From contig OX421507.1 of NCBI GenBank assembly GCA_949126835.1, positions 27,974,822 to 28,038,821 of the forward strand: a stretch of DNA of 64,000 nucleotides, read 5' to 3'. Position numbers and translations under genes: made by a program. Below the pieces are notes generated by a model. The model saw only the letters and a program-made list of their open reading frames with translations. It ran no database searches and was not told the origin of the DNA. Below, in pieces: positions 13,285-26,500 of this stretch. Source of the DNA: Anisus vortex. Taxonomy: Eukaryota; Mollusca; Gastropoda; Planorbidae. Each line of letters begins with the position of its first letter. Within the stretch, counting starts at the first letter, position 1.

Positions 13285-13905
13285 AATCAACGACTTCCGG
13301 TTCGGGCTAGTACGCTTTTCATATCACGGATAAGTTTTTCAATATATTTTCTATATTTATATAACTAACACCCATTTAATCTTTATACTAACCTTTAATT
13401 AAGTTAATACTTAGTATATGTATATTGCAAATACTATTAAATAGAATAATTGCTCGTAACAGTGAGCTTAAAGTATTATTTATACTTGGCGCTTCGAAGG
13501 CCGCCATATTGACCCCATATTCGAATTGTTTGTTTACAATTACTGGTCTAGGCCAGGCTTAAAATAATAACTTAAGCACAATTATAATAAATAATAAAGA
13601 AACTCAGACAAATAAATACATATTATAGTAATAAAACATAATTAATTATATAAGAGACAAATAATAACATTCGTTTTATTAGTATTTAAACAATAGGCCT
13701 ACAATCGCCACTAGACCTATATAAGAATATAAGGTTACCAAATTATTAAATCTTAGCCTAAATCTAAATTCTAAGTAGTAACAGGCCTATAGCCTATAGT
13801 CCCTAGGCTATAGCCTATTTACAAAACAATAAACATCAATTATAACTACTATATTTAATTATAAAATACACCAAACTATTTTAAATAAAAGTATTAAAAA
13901 AGGAA

Positions 13906-14472
13906 ATGAAACTTGTAATCCTAGTCTTAGCCCTAGTTCTGGTAAGGGCACTAAAACTACCCAAACATGAAATTGTCCATAAGCAGATAATAATTAATCA
14001 CCACAACATTAAAGATATTGACAACACTCATGCTTATATCCTCCTAAAAAAGATCTCCCTAAACCATTTTAAACACAAAATTTGCAGGTACAGACAAAAT
14101 CATTTAGTACTATTGTTGCTCTTGGCTGGCGATGTAGAATCCAACCCAGGCCCAGTCAAGACAGTTAGAGATAGATGTAACATTTGCAGTAAGCCATGCA
14201 CAGCAAAACATAGAGCTATTCAATGTGACACCTGTGATGAATGGTACCATGCTGCATGCTTGCATATGAACACCCCAATTTATATAGCATTAGGAAATAA
14301 AGATGCCTCTTGGCACTGTGTACAGTGTGGGTTGCCACAATTTAGTTCAGGTCTGTTTAATTCTCATGACCTGGATACCACTAACCCCTACAGTGCCTTG
14401 ACAAGCCCAGAAGTTAATAATTTAGACCTAAATAAACCCTTAGCTAGATCAACACCAATAAAAAAAAAGTAA
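13906..14472 (+). CDS. LINE ORF1: 2A-like ribosome-skipping motif plus PHD finger
   Basis: A 188-residue ORF starting at the ATG at 13906. Residues 1-15 are strongly hydrophobic (MKLVILVLALVLVRA), like a signal peptide. Residues 66-83 read HLVLLLLLAGDVESNPGP, a DxExNPGP 2A motif; in known 2A peptides the ribosome skips the G-P bond, here G82-P83. A PHD-type zinc finger follows: C91/C94, C107/C110, H115/C118, C138/C141, with the DEWYH core. 2A motifs ahead of PHD-bearing ORFs have been reported in CR1-like LINEs of sea urchin and other marine invertebrates. PHD fingers often bind histone tails; such a role here is inference. The ORF ends in a KKK-stop within an A9 tract (14460-14468); one base out of register the frame continues into the endonuclease. 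Confidence 0.88.
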   Translation: MKLVILVLALVLVRALKLPKHEIVHKQIIINHHNIKDIDNTHAYILLKKISLNHFKHKICRYRQNHLVLLLLLAGDVESNPGPVKTVRDRCNICSKPCTAKHRAIQCDTCDEWYHAACLHMNTPIYIALGNKDASWHCVQCGLPQFSSGLFNSHDLDTTNPYSALTSPEVNNLDLNKPLARSTPIKKK

Positions 14473-14474
14473 AA

Positions 14475-17299
14475 AGACACTCTTTAACACTAAATCCCAT
14501 AAAACCCCAAATCAGTATCACCTCAAAACTCTTACAATAAATTTCCAAAGCATTAAAAATAAAAAAGCTGATTTGGAACTTTTAATAAATAATGAAGAAC
14601 CAGACATAATTGCAGGTTCCGAAACATGGCTTAGCCCAGATATTTACAACACAGAGATATTCAATAATAATTATGAAATTTTTAGGAAAGATAGGTCAGA
14701 CAGGCATGGAGGAGTCTTACTAGCCATAAAATCTACCCTAATAGCTGAAGAAATTAAATTAGAACCTCAAAATAACATAGAGTCAGTATTTTGTAAAATA
14801 AGCAGAACTAATTCCAAACCAATAATTGTAGGCAGTGTTTACAGACCACCAAACTCAACATCAGAGTACATGTCTGATCTGTGTAATCAGCTGACAAGTA
14901 TTGAAACTAAATATAAAAATGCTATAATTTGGATAATGGGGGACTTCAACCTCCCTGATATAAATTGGAATAGCTACTGTATAGAAAAGCACCAAAACAC
15001 AAAAGAAATAAATGAAATGTTTATCAATACCATCCAAAATCTAAACTTAGACCAAATTAATAAAAAACCAACAAGAAACCATAATATACTAGATTTATTT
15101 TTAACGAACAGACCAGGACTAGTATTAGATTATGAAATAATCCCTGGACTTTCAGATCATGATATTGTCAGAGTAAATAACAAAATAAAAATCCAAATTA
15201 GCAAGAAACCTAAAAGAATAATTTATCTCTAGAATAAATGTAACACAACAGAACTACATCAAGCAGCAATAAAATTCCAAACCAATTTTCTTACTAAACA
15301 CAATATAGATAGTCCAGTTGAAGATATTTGGCAATTTATAAAAACTAACTTAAAAGCAATAATGGCTGACTCTGTGCCAACAAAACAAACATCAAATAAA
15401 ATTAACAAATGTTGGTTTAACACTAAACTAAAGAAACTGTGTAAACAAAAAGAAAATCTTTTCAAAAAGTTTAAGGCAACTAATTCAATTAGACTACATA
15501 AAAAATACCTAAAAATTAAACATTTAACTCAGAAACTAAGCAGACAGCTGCAGAATGAATATGTAAACAATGTAATTTCTAAAGATAATAATAAAAACTT
15601 ATGGTCCTACATTAAATCAAGAAAAATGGACACTACAGGCATAGCTCCACTAAAAGGCCAAAACAATGAAACTTATAATGATAATGAAACTAAAGCTAAT
15701 ATCCTAAACACACACTTTGCATCATCTTTTTCAAATCCAGGTGACAAAGAAATATTCATAAATTTAAACAAACTAGAAGAGATAGGAAATATAAATGTAG
15801 ATGAAAAAGGCATTAAACAACTCCTAACCAACTTAAAAGTAAACAAAGCTTCTGGTCCAGATGAAATACCAGCAAGACTGCTTAAAGAACTAACTAATGA
15901 AATATCTCCAATCTTTAAAATACTTTTTCAGGCCTCTCTAAACCAGGGCAAAGTGCCCAAAGATTGGAAATTAGCCAATGTAACCCCCCTTTTCAAAAAA
16001 GGAGATAAATCTGACCCCGGAAATTATAGACCTGTTTCTCTAACAAGCATAACATGTAAATTACTTGAACATATAATATATAGTAGTATAGTAAATCATC
16101 TAGACAAACTAAATGCACTGTGCCCACACCAACATGGCTTCAGGAAAAATAGATCATGTGAGACTCAATTGATAGGCTTAATAGATGACTTGTCTAAGGG
16201 ATTAGATAATAACAACCAAATTGATGCTATATTACTAGATTTTTCAAAAGCATTTGATAAAGTTCATCATTCTAGTCTTCTTAAAAAACTTAAATACTTT
16301 GGCATCTCTGGTCCCTTACATCAGTGGATTCAGGACTTTCTTATAGGCAGAGAACAAACAGTGATAATAAATGGCTCTAAGTCATCACCAATAACAGTAA
16401 ACTCAGGAGTTCCACAGGGAACTGTTCTAGGGCCCCTACTATTTCTAATTTACATTAATGATCTGCCTAATTGCATCAACACAGGCACAAAAGTAAGATT
16501 ATTTGCCGATGATTGCATAATTTATAGAATAATAAAGACAGGAAAAGATAGTGAACTTTTACAAAAAGACCTAGATGAACTACAAAAATGGGAATCAAAC
16601 TGGAGTATGTCTTTTCACCCAGAAAAATGCCAACTAATAAGGGTATCCAAGAAAAAGAAACAAATAATAACAAACTACTTCATTCATGGTAAAGAACTAA
16701 CTCAAACTAGCAATGCTAAGTATCTAGGAGTAATAATAAATGATAAGTTATCTTGGAACCCTCACATTGATGAAGTAATTAAAAAATCAAACAAAACATT
16801 AGGATTCATAAAAAGGAATTTTTACAAATGTAATAAGAATATAAAACTAAAATGCTATCTCACATTAGTTAGGCCTATACTAGAATATGCAGGATCTGTA
16901 TGGGAGCCATCAACTAAAGAAAACATTAAAAAATTAGAACAAATTCAAAAAAGAGCTGCAAGGTTTATAACTAGTGAATATTCCCCATTGACAAGAGTAA
17001 CACCATTAGTCAAATCACTAAACCTAGAAACACTAGAGGACAGAAGGGCAAAGAGTAAAGTAGTAATAATACATAAGGCATTAAACTCTAATTTAGAAAT
17101 ACAACCCAATAACAATCTGTTGCAAAGCTCAGATAAACATAGAGACAAAAACACCTTCCTTGTCCCTTATGCGAGAACAAATGCATATAAGTACTCTTTC
17201 TTCCCGAGTGGCATTCGGGCATGGAATGGGTTGCCTGAACAAACCAGGAAAACCAATAACCTAACATCATTTAAAACATTAATAAAAATGCAAGACTAG
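14475..17299 (+). pseudogene. LINE ORF2: APE endonuclease and reverse transcriptase (one stop codon)
   Basis: One reading frame runs from just after the A9 tract to 17299, with a single in-frame TAG at 15230-15232. Endonuclease part: an opening INFQSIKNKKADLELL-like stretch, then ETWL, RHGGVLLAI, GDFNLPDINW and SDHDIV, as in apurinic-type nucleases that nick the target. RT part: GPDEIPARLL, NYRPVSLTS, HGFRKNRSCETQL, LLDFSKAFDKV, GVPQGTVLGPLLFLIYIND, catalytic FADD near 16502-16513, and a C-terminal region with LEYAGSVWEP and FFPSGIRAWNGLP. No ATG lies near the start of the frame, so expression probably depended on fusion with or frameshift from ORF1, or this copy lost a start. Only one nonsense codon suggests a fairly young copy. 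The EN and RT halves would otherwise be misread as separate genes. Confidence 0.93.
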
Positions 17300-17374
17300 A
17301 CTCGGACCACGGATGAGCGTAGGACGCAATAACCTTCTTTATAGAAGGAGCGTCTGTAATGTATAAGATAAGAT
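17300..17374 (+). other. LINE 3' UTR, hairpin and ATAAG tail
   Basis: The 3' UTR is only about 75 bp. It contains CCTTCTTTATAGAAGG, a short stem-loop, then GTATAAGATAAGATA. The same stretch occurs inverted at 55280-55366, so it is the conserved 3' end likely recognised by the RT. The repeat-type tail replaces a poly(A) tail, as in other CR1-group LINEs. Confidence 0.85.
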
Positions 17375-20300
17375 AATCTAAGAACGTTAACTAGTTTCTT
17401 ATCCGTTGTAATCAAAGAACGTTAACTCGCTTCTCATCTATTGTAATGAAAGAACGTTAACTCGCTTTTCATCCGTTGCAATCAAAGAACGTTAACTCGC
17501 TTTTTATCTGTTGAAAACCAAGAACGTTAACTCATTATTCATCCGCTGTAATCAAAGAACGTTAACTCGCTTCTCATATGTTTTAATCTAAGAACGTTAA
17601 CTCGTTTCTCATCCGTTGTAATCAAAGAACGTTAACTCGCTTCTCATCTATTGTAATCAAAGAACGTTAACTAGCTTCTAATCCGTTGCAATCAAAGAAC
17701 GTTTACTCGCTTTTTATCTAATGAAAACCAAGAACGTTAACTCGCTTCTCATCCGCTGTAATCAAAGAACGTTAACTCGCGTCTCAACCGTTATAACCAA
17801 AGAACGTTAACTCGCTTCTCATACCCTGTAATTAAAAAAAAGGTTAATTCGCTTCTTATCCGTTGTAGTTAATAAAATTTAACTCGCTTCTCATCCGTTG
17901 TAATCAAAGAACGTTTACTCACTACTCATACCCTGTAATAAAAAAAGATTAACTCGCTTCTCATCCGCTGTAATCAAAGAACGTTAACTCGCTTATCATC
18001 CTTAGTAATCAAAGAGAGTTAACTCGCTTCACATCATTTGTAATCATAGAACGTTATCTCGCTTAACATCAACTGTAATCAGAGAACGTTAACTCGCTTC
18101 TCATCCGTTGTAATCAAAGAACGTTAACTTGCTTCTCATACCCTATAATCAAAGAACGTTAACTTGCTTCTCATCCGCTGTAATAAAAAAAAGTTAACTC
18201 TCTTATCATCCGTTGTAATTAAAGAAAGTTAACTCGCTTCACATCTTCTGTAGTCATCAAAGGTTATCTCGCTTCTCATCTGCTGTAATCAAAGAATGTT
18301 AAGACGCTTCTTATCCGATGTAATCAAAGAACGTAAACTCGGTTCTCATCCGTTGTAATCAAAAAACGTTAACTCGTTTCTCATCCGCTGTAATCAGAGA
18401 ACGTTAACTCGCTTCTCATCCGCTGTAATCAGAGAACGTTAACTCGCTTCTCATCCGCTGTAATCATAGAACGTTAACTCATTTCTCATCCGTTGTAATC
18501 AAAGAACGTTAACTCATTTCTCATCCGTTGTAATCAAAGAACGTTAACTCGCTTCTCATCGGTTGTAATCAAAGAACGTTCACTCGCTTCTCATCTATTG
18601 TAATCAAAGAACGTTAACTCGATTCTCATCCGTTGCAATCAAAGAACGTTAACTCGCTTTTTATCTGTTAAAAACCAAGAACGTTATCTTGCTTCTCATC
18701 CGCTGTAATCAAAGAACGTTAACTCGCGTTTCAACCGTTGTAATCAAAGAACATTAACTCGCTTCTCATACCTTGTAATCAAAAAAGTTTAACTCGCTTC
18801 TCATCTGCTGTAATCAAAGAACGTTAACTCGCTTATCATCCTTAGTAATCAAAGAGAGTTAACTCGCTTCACATCTTTTGTAATCATAGAACGTTATCTC
18901 GCTTCACATCCGCTGTAATCAGAGAACGTTAACTCGGTTCTCATCCGTTGTAATCAAAGAACGTTAACTCGTTTCTCACCCGCTGTAATCAAAGAACGTT
19001 AACCTGCTTCTCATCCGTTATAATCAAATAACGTTAACTCGCTTCTCATTTGTTGTAATCAAAGAACGTTAACTCGTTTCTCATCCGCTGTATTCAAAGA
19101 ACGTTAACTCGCTTCTTATCCGCTGTAATCAAAGAACAATTACTCGCTTCTCACCTGTTTTAATCAAAGAACGTTAACGCGTTTCTCATCCGATGTAATC
19201 AAATAACGTTAACTCGCTTCTCATCCTTTGTAATAAAAGAACGTTAACTCGCATCTTATCCTCTGTAGGTAATGAAAATTAAATCACGTCGCAACCGTTG
19301 TAATCAAAGAACGTTTACTCGCTTCTCATCTGTTTTAATCAAAGAACTTTAACTCGTTTCTCATCCGCTGTAATCATACAACGTTGACTCGCGTCTCAAC
19401 CGTTGTAATCAAAGAACGTTAACTCGCTTCTCATACCCTGTAATCAAAAAAGGTTAACTCGCTTCTTATCCGTTGTAGTTAATAAAAGTTAACTCGCTTC
19501 TCATCCGTTGTAATCAAAGAACGTTTTCTCGCTTCTCATACCCTGTAATAAAAAAAAAGGTTAACACGCTTCTCATCTGCTGTAATCAAAGAACGTTAAC
19601 TCGCTTATCATCCTTAGTAATCAAAGAGAGTTAACTCACTTCATTTCTTTTGTAATCATAGAACTTTATCTTGCTTCACATCCGCTGTAATCAAAGAACG
19701 TTAACTCGGTTCTCATCCGTTGTAATCAAAGAACGTTAACTCGTTTCTCATCCGCTGTAATCAAAGAACGTTAACTCGCTTCTCATCCGCTGTAATCAAA
19801 TAACGTTAACTCGGTTCTCATCCGTTGTAATCAAAGAACGTTAACTCGTTTCTCATCCGCTGTAATCAAAGAACGTTAACTCGGTTCTCATCCGTTGTAA
19901 TCAAAGAACGTTAACTCGTTTCTCATCCGCTGTAATCAAAGAACGTTAACTCGCTTTTCATCCGCTGTAAGCAAAGAACGTTAACTTGCTTCTCATCCGT
20001 TAAAATCAAAGAACTTTAACTCGCTTCTCATCCGTTGTAATCAAAGAACGTTAACTCGCTTCTCATCTGTTGTAATTAATCCAAGAAGGTTAACTCGCTT
20101 CTCATCCGTTGTAATCAAAGAACGTTAAATCGCTTCTTATCCCATGTAATCAAAGAACGTTAACTCGGTCCTCATCCGTTTGTAATCAAATAACGTTTAC
20201 TCGCTTCTCATCTGTTTAAATCAAAGAACGTAAACTCGTTTCTCATCCGCTAAAATCAAATAACGTTAACTCGCTTCTCATCCGTTGTAATCAAAGAACG

Positions 20301-20570
20301 TTAACTCGCATCTTATCCCCTGTAGGTAATGAAAATTAAATCGCGCCTCAACCGTTGTAATCAAAGAACGTTAACTCGCTTCTCATCCGCTGTAATCAAA
20401 GAACGTTAACTCGCTTCTCATCCGTTGTAATCAAAGAACGTTAACTCGCTTCTCATCCGTTGTAATCAAAGAACGTTAACTTATTTCTCATCCGCTGTAA
20501 TCAAAGAACGTTAACTTGATTCTCATCCGCTGTATTCAAAGAACGTTAACTCGCTTCTCATCTGTTTTAA

Positions 20571-23500
20571 TCTAAGAACGTTAACTAGTTTCTTATCCGT
20601 TGTAATCAAAGAACGTTAACTCGCTTCTCATCTATTGTAATGAAAGAACGTTAACTCGCTTTTCATCCGTTGCAATCAAAGAACGTTAACTCGCTTTTTA
20701 TCTGTTGAAAACCAAGAACGTTAACTCATTATTCATCCGCTGTAATCAAAGAACGTTAACTCGCTTCTCATATGTTTTAATCTAAGAACGTTAACTCGTT
20801 TCTCATCCGTTGTAATCAAAGAACGTTAACTCGCTTCTCATCTATTGTAATCAAAGAACGTTAACTAGCTTCTCATCCGTTGCAATCAAAGAACGTTTAC
20901 TCGCTTTTTATCTAATGAAAACCAAGAACGTTAACTCGCTTCTCATCCGCTGTAAACAAAGAACGTTAACTCGCGTCTCAACCGTTATAACCAAAGAACG
21001 TTAACTCGCTTCTCATACCCTGTAATTAAAAAAAGGTTAATTCGCTTCTTATCCGTTGTAGTTAATAAAATTTAACTCGCTTCTCATCCGTTGTAATCAA
21101 AGAACGTTTACTCACTACTCATACCCTGTAATAAAAAAAGATTAACTCGCTTCTCATCCGCTGTAATCAAAGAACGTTAACTCGCTTATCATCCTTAGTA
21201 ATCAAAGAGAGTTAACTCGCTTCACATCATTTGTAATCATAGAACGTTATCTCGCTTAACATCAACTGTAATCAGAGAACGTTAACTCGCTTCTCATCCG
21301 TTGTAATGAAAGAACGTTAACTTGCTTCTCATACCCTATAATCAAAGAACGTTAACTTGCTTCTCATCCGCTGTAATAAAAAAAAAAGTTAACTCTCTTA
21401 TCATCCGTTGTAATTAAAGAAAGTTAACTCGCTTCACATCTTCTGTAGTCATCGAACGTTATCTCGCTTCTCATCCGCTGTAATCAAAGAATGTTAAATC
21501 GCTTCTTATCCGATGTAATCAAAGAACGTAAACTCGGTTCTCATCCGTTGTAATCAAAGAACGTTAACTCGTTTCTCATCAGCTGTAATCAAAGAACGTT
21601 AACTTGCTTCCCATCTTCTGTAGTCATAGAACGTTATCTCGCTTCTCATTCGCTGTAATCAAAGGACGTTAAATCGCCTCTTATCCGATGTAATCAAAGA
21701 ACGTTAACTCGGTGCTCATACGTTGTAACCAAAGAACATTAACTCGTTTCTCATCCGTTGTAACCAAAGAACGTTAACTCATTTCTAATTCGCTGTAATC
21801 AAAGAACGTTAACTCGCTTCTCATCTGTTGCAATCAAAGAACGTTAACTTGCTTCTCATCTGTTGTAATCAAAGAACGTTAACTCGATTCTCATCCGTTA
21901 TAATCAAAGAACGTTAACTCGCTTCTCATCCGTTGCAATCAAATAACGTTAACTCGCTTCTCATCCGTTGTAATCAAAGAACGTTAACTCGCTTCTCATC
22001 TATTGTAATCAAAGAACGTTAACTTATTTCTCATCCGCTTTAATCAAAGAACGTTAACTCGCTTCTCATCCGCTGTAATCAAAGAAATTTAACTTGCTTC
22101 ACATCCGTTGTAATCAAAGAACGTTAACTCGATTCTCATCCGTTTTAACCGATTCTCATCCGTTATAATCAAAGAACGTTAACTCGCTTCTCATCCGCTG
22201 TAATTAAAGAACGTTAACCTGCTTCTCATCCGTTGTAATCAAATAACGTTAACTCGATTCTCATCCGTTATAATCAAAGAACGTTAACTCGCTTCTCATC
22301 CGCTGTAATCAAAGAACATTAACTCGCTTCTCATCCGTTGCAATCAAAGAACGTTAACTCGCTTCTCATCCGCTGTAATCAAAGAACGCTAACTTGCTTT
22401 TCATCCGTTGTAATCAAAGAACGTTAACTCGATTCTCATCCGTTGTAGTTAATAAAGTTAACTCGCTTCTTATCCGCTGTAATCAAAGAACGTTAACTCG
22501 CTTCTTATCCGTTGTAATCAAAGAATGTTAACTCGTTTCTCATCAGGTGTAATCAAACAACGTTAACTCGATTCTCATCCGTTGTAGTTAATAAAGTTAA
22601 CTCGCTTCTCATCCGCTGTAATCAAAGAACGTTAACTCGCTTCTCATCCGTTGTAATCAATGACCGTTAAGTCGCTTCTCATCCGTTGTAATCAAAGAAA
22701 GTTAACTCGTTTCTTATCCGATGTAATCAAAGAACGTTAACTTGCTTCTCATCCGTTGTAATCAAATAACGTTAACTCGCTTCTCCTCCGTTGTAATCAA
22801 AGAACGTTAACTCGTTTCTCATCCGCTGTAATCAAAGAACGTTAACTCGCTTTTCATCCGCTGTAAGCAAAGAACGTTAACTTGCTTCTCATCCGTTAAA
22901 ATCAAAGAACTTTAACTCGCTTCTCATCCGTTGTAATCAAAGAACGTTAACTCGCTTCTCATCTGTTGTAATTAATCCAAGAAGGTTAACTCGCTTCTCA
23001 TCCGTTGTAATCAAAGAACGTTAACTCGCTTGACATCTTCTGTAGTCATAGAACGTTATCTCGCTTCTCATCCGCTGTAATCAAATAACGTTAAATCGCT
23101 TCTTATCCCATGTAATCAAAGAACGTTAACTCGGTCCTCATCCGTTTGTAATCAAATAACGTTTACTCGCTTCTCATCTGTTTAAATCAAAGAACGTAAA
23201 CTCGTTTCTCATCCGCTAAAATCAAATAACGTTAACTCGCTTCTCATCCGTTGTAATCAAAGAACGTTAACTCGCATCTTATCCCCTGTAGGTAATGAAA
23301 ATTAAATCGCGCCTCAACCGTTGTAATCAAAGAACGTTAACTCGCATCTTATCCCCTGTAGGTAATGAAAATTAAATCGCGCCTCAACCGTTGTAATCAA
23401 AGAACGTTAACTCGCTTCTCATCCGCTGTAATCAAAGAACGTTAACTCGCTTCTCATCCGTTGTAATCAAAGAACGTTAACTCGCTTCTCATCCGTTGTA

Positions 23501-26500
23501 ATCAAAGAACGTTAACTTATTTCTCATCCGCTGTAATCAAAGAACGTTAACTTGATTCTCATCCGCTGTATTCAAAGAACGTTAACTCGCTTCTCATCTG
23601 TTTTAATCTAAGAACGTTAACTAGTTTCTTATCCGTTGTAATCAAAGAACGTTAACTCGCTTCTCATCTATTGTAATGAAAGAACGTTAACTCGCTTTTC
23701 ATCCGTTGCAATCAAAGAACGTTAACTCGCTTTTTATCTGTTGAAAACCAAGAACGTTAACTCATTATTCATCCGCTGTAATCAAAGAACGTTAACTCGC
23801 TTCTCATATGTTTTAATCTAAGAACGTTAACTCGTTTCTCATCCGTTGTAATCAAAGAACGTTAACTCGCTTCTCATCTATTGTAATCAAAGAACGTTAA
23901 CTAGCTTCTCATCCGTTGCAATCAAAGAACGTTTACTCGCTTTTTATCTAATGAAAACCAAGAACGTTAACTCGCTTCTCATCCGCTGTAAACAAAGAAC
24001 GTTAACTCGCGTCTCAACCGTTATAACCAAAGAACGTTAACTCGCTTCTCATACCCTGTAATTAAAAAAAGGTTAATTCGCTTCTTATCCGTTGTAGTTA
24101 ATAAAATTTAACTCGCTTCTCATCCGTTGTAATCAAAGAACGTTTACTCACTACTCATACCCTGTAATAAAAAAAGATTAACTCGCTTCTCATCCGCTGT
24201 AATCAAAGAACGTTAACTCGCTTATCATCCTTAGTAATCAAAGAGAGTTAACTCGCTTCACATCATTTGTAATCATAGAACGTTATCTCGCTTAACATCA
24301 ACTGTAATCAGAGAACGTTAACTCGCTTCTCATCCGTTGTAATGAAAGAACGTTAACTTGCTTCTCATACCCTATAATCAAAGAACGTTAACTTGCTTCT
24401 CATCCGCTGTAATAAAAAAAAAAGTTAACTCTCTTATCATCCGTTGTAATTAAAGAAAGTTAACTCGCTTCACATCTTCTGTAGTCATCGAACGTTATCT
24501 CGCTTCTCATCCGCTGTAATCAAAGAATGTTAAATCGCTTCTTATCCGATGTAATCAAAGAACGTAAACTCGGTTCTCATCCGTTGTAATCAAAGAACGT
24601 TAACTCGTTTCTCATCAGCTGTAATCAAAGAACGTTAACTTGCTTCCCATCTTCTGTAGTCATAGAACGTTATCTCGCTTCTCATTCGCTGTAATCAAAG
24701 GACGTTAAATCGCCTCTTATCCGATGTAATCAAAGAACGTTAACTCGGTGCTCATACGTTGTAACCAAAGAACATTAACTCGTTTCTCATCCGTTGTAAC
24801 CAAAGAACGTTAACTCATTTCTAATTCGCTGTAATCAAAGAACGTTAACTCGCTTCTCATCTGTTGCAATCAAAGAACGTTAACTTGCTTCTCATCTGTT
24901 GTAATCAAAGAACGTTAACTCGATTCTCATCCGTTATAATCAAAGAACGTTAACTCGCTTCTCATCCGTTGCAATCAAATAACGTTAACTCGCTTCTCAT
25001 CCGTTGTAATCAAAGAACGTTAACTCGCTTCTCATCTATTGTAATCAAAGAACGTTAACTTATTTCTCATCCGCTTTAATCAAAGAACGTTAACTCGCTT
25101 CTCATCCGCTGTAATCAAAGAAATTTAACTTGCTTCACATCCGTTGTAATCAAAGAACGTTAACTCGATTCTCATCCGTTTTAACCGATTCTCATCCGTT
25201 ATAATCAAAGAACGTTAACTCGCTTCTCATCCGCTGTAATTAAAGAACGTTAACCTGCTTCTCATCCGTTGTAATCAAATAACGTTAACTCGATTCTCAT
25301 CCGTTATAATCAAATAACGTTAACTCGCTTCTCATCCGCTGTAATCAAAGAACATTAACTCGCTTCTCATCCGTTGCAATCAAAGAACGTTAACTCGCTT
25401 CTCATCCGCTGTAATCAAAGAACGCTAACTTGCTTTTCATCCGTTGTAATCAAAGAACGTTAACTCGATTCTCATCCGTTGTAGTTAATAAAGTTAACTC
25501 GCTTCTCATCCGCTGTAATCAAAGAACGTTAACTCGCTTCTTATCCGTTGTAATCAAAGAATGTTAACTCGTTTCTCATCAGGTGTAATCAAACAACGTT
25601 AACTCGATTCTCATCCGTTGTAGTTAATAAAGTTAACTCGCTTCTCATCCGCTGTAATCAAAGAACGTTAACTCGCTTCTCATCCGTTGTAATCAATGAC
25701 CGTTAAGTCGCTTCTCATCCGTTGTAATCAAAGAAAGTTAACTCGTTTCTTATCCGATGTAATCAAAGAACGTTAACTTGCTTCTCATCCGTTGTAATCA
25801 AATAACGTTAACTCGCTTCTCCTCCGTTGTAATCAAAGAACGTTAACTCGTTTCTCATCCGCTGTAATCAAAGAACGTTAACTCGCTTTTCATCCGCTGT
25901 AAGCAAAGAACGTTAACTTGCTTCTCATCCGTTAAAATCAAAGAACTTTAACTCGCTTCTCATCCGTTGTAATCAAAGAACGTTAACTCGCTTCTCATCT
26001 GTTGTAATTAATCCAAGAAGGTTAACTCGCTTCTCATCCGTTGTAATCAAAGAACGTTAACTCGCTTGACATCTTCTGTAGTCATAGAACGTTATCTCGC
26101 TTCTCATCCGCTGTAATCAAATAACGTTAAATCGCTTCTTATCCCATGTAATCAAAGAACGTTAACTCGGTCCTCATCCGTTTGTAATCAAATAACGTTT
26201 ACTCGCTTCTCATCTGTTTAAATCAAAGAACGTAAACTCGTTTCTCATCCGCTAAAATCAAATAACGTTAACTCGCTTCTCATCCGTTGTAATCAAAGAA
26301 CGTTAACTCGCATCTTATCCCCTGTAGGTAATGAAAATTAAATCGCGCCTCAACCGTTGTAATCAAAGAACGTTAACTCGCTTCTCATCCGCTGTAATCA
26401 AAGAACGTTAACTCGCTTCTCATCCGTTGTAATCAAAGAACGTTAACTCGCTTCTCATCCGTTGTAATCAAAGAACGTTAACTTATTTCTCATCCGCTGT

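Larger units (their letters stand above)
13285..17374 (+). mobile_element. Near full-length CR1-superfamily LINE inserted in the satellite
   Basis: A non-LTR retrotransposon: about 620-bp 5' UTR, an ORF with a 2A-type motif and PHD finger, then apurinic-type endonuclease and reverse transcriptase, a short 3' UTR and an ATAAG-type tail (17361-17374). The left flank ends TGTTTTAATC and the right flank resumes AATCTAAGAACG. The uninterrupted sequence TGTTTTAATCTAAGAACG is found at about 20,563, 23,599, 26,565 and 29,531. The target duplication is therefore AATC (13281-13284 and 17375-17378), or TAATC. The 5' UTR holds many AGGCCTA-like words around 13,690-13,820. The RT sequence fits the CR1/L2 group; I cannot assign the exact clade. 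Confidence 0.93.
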
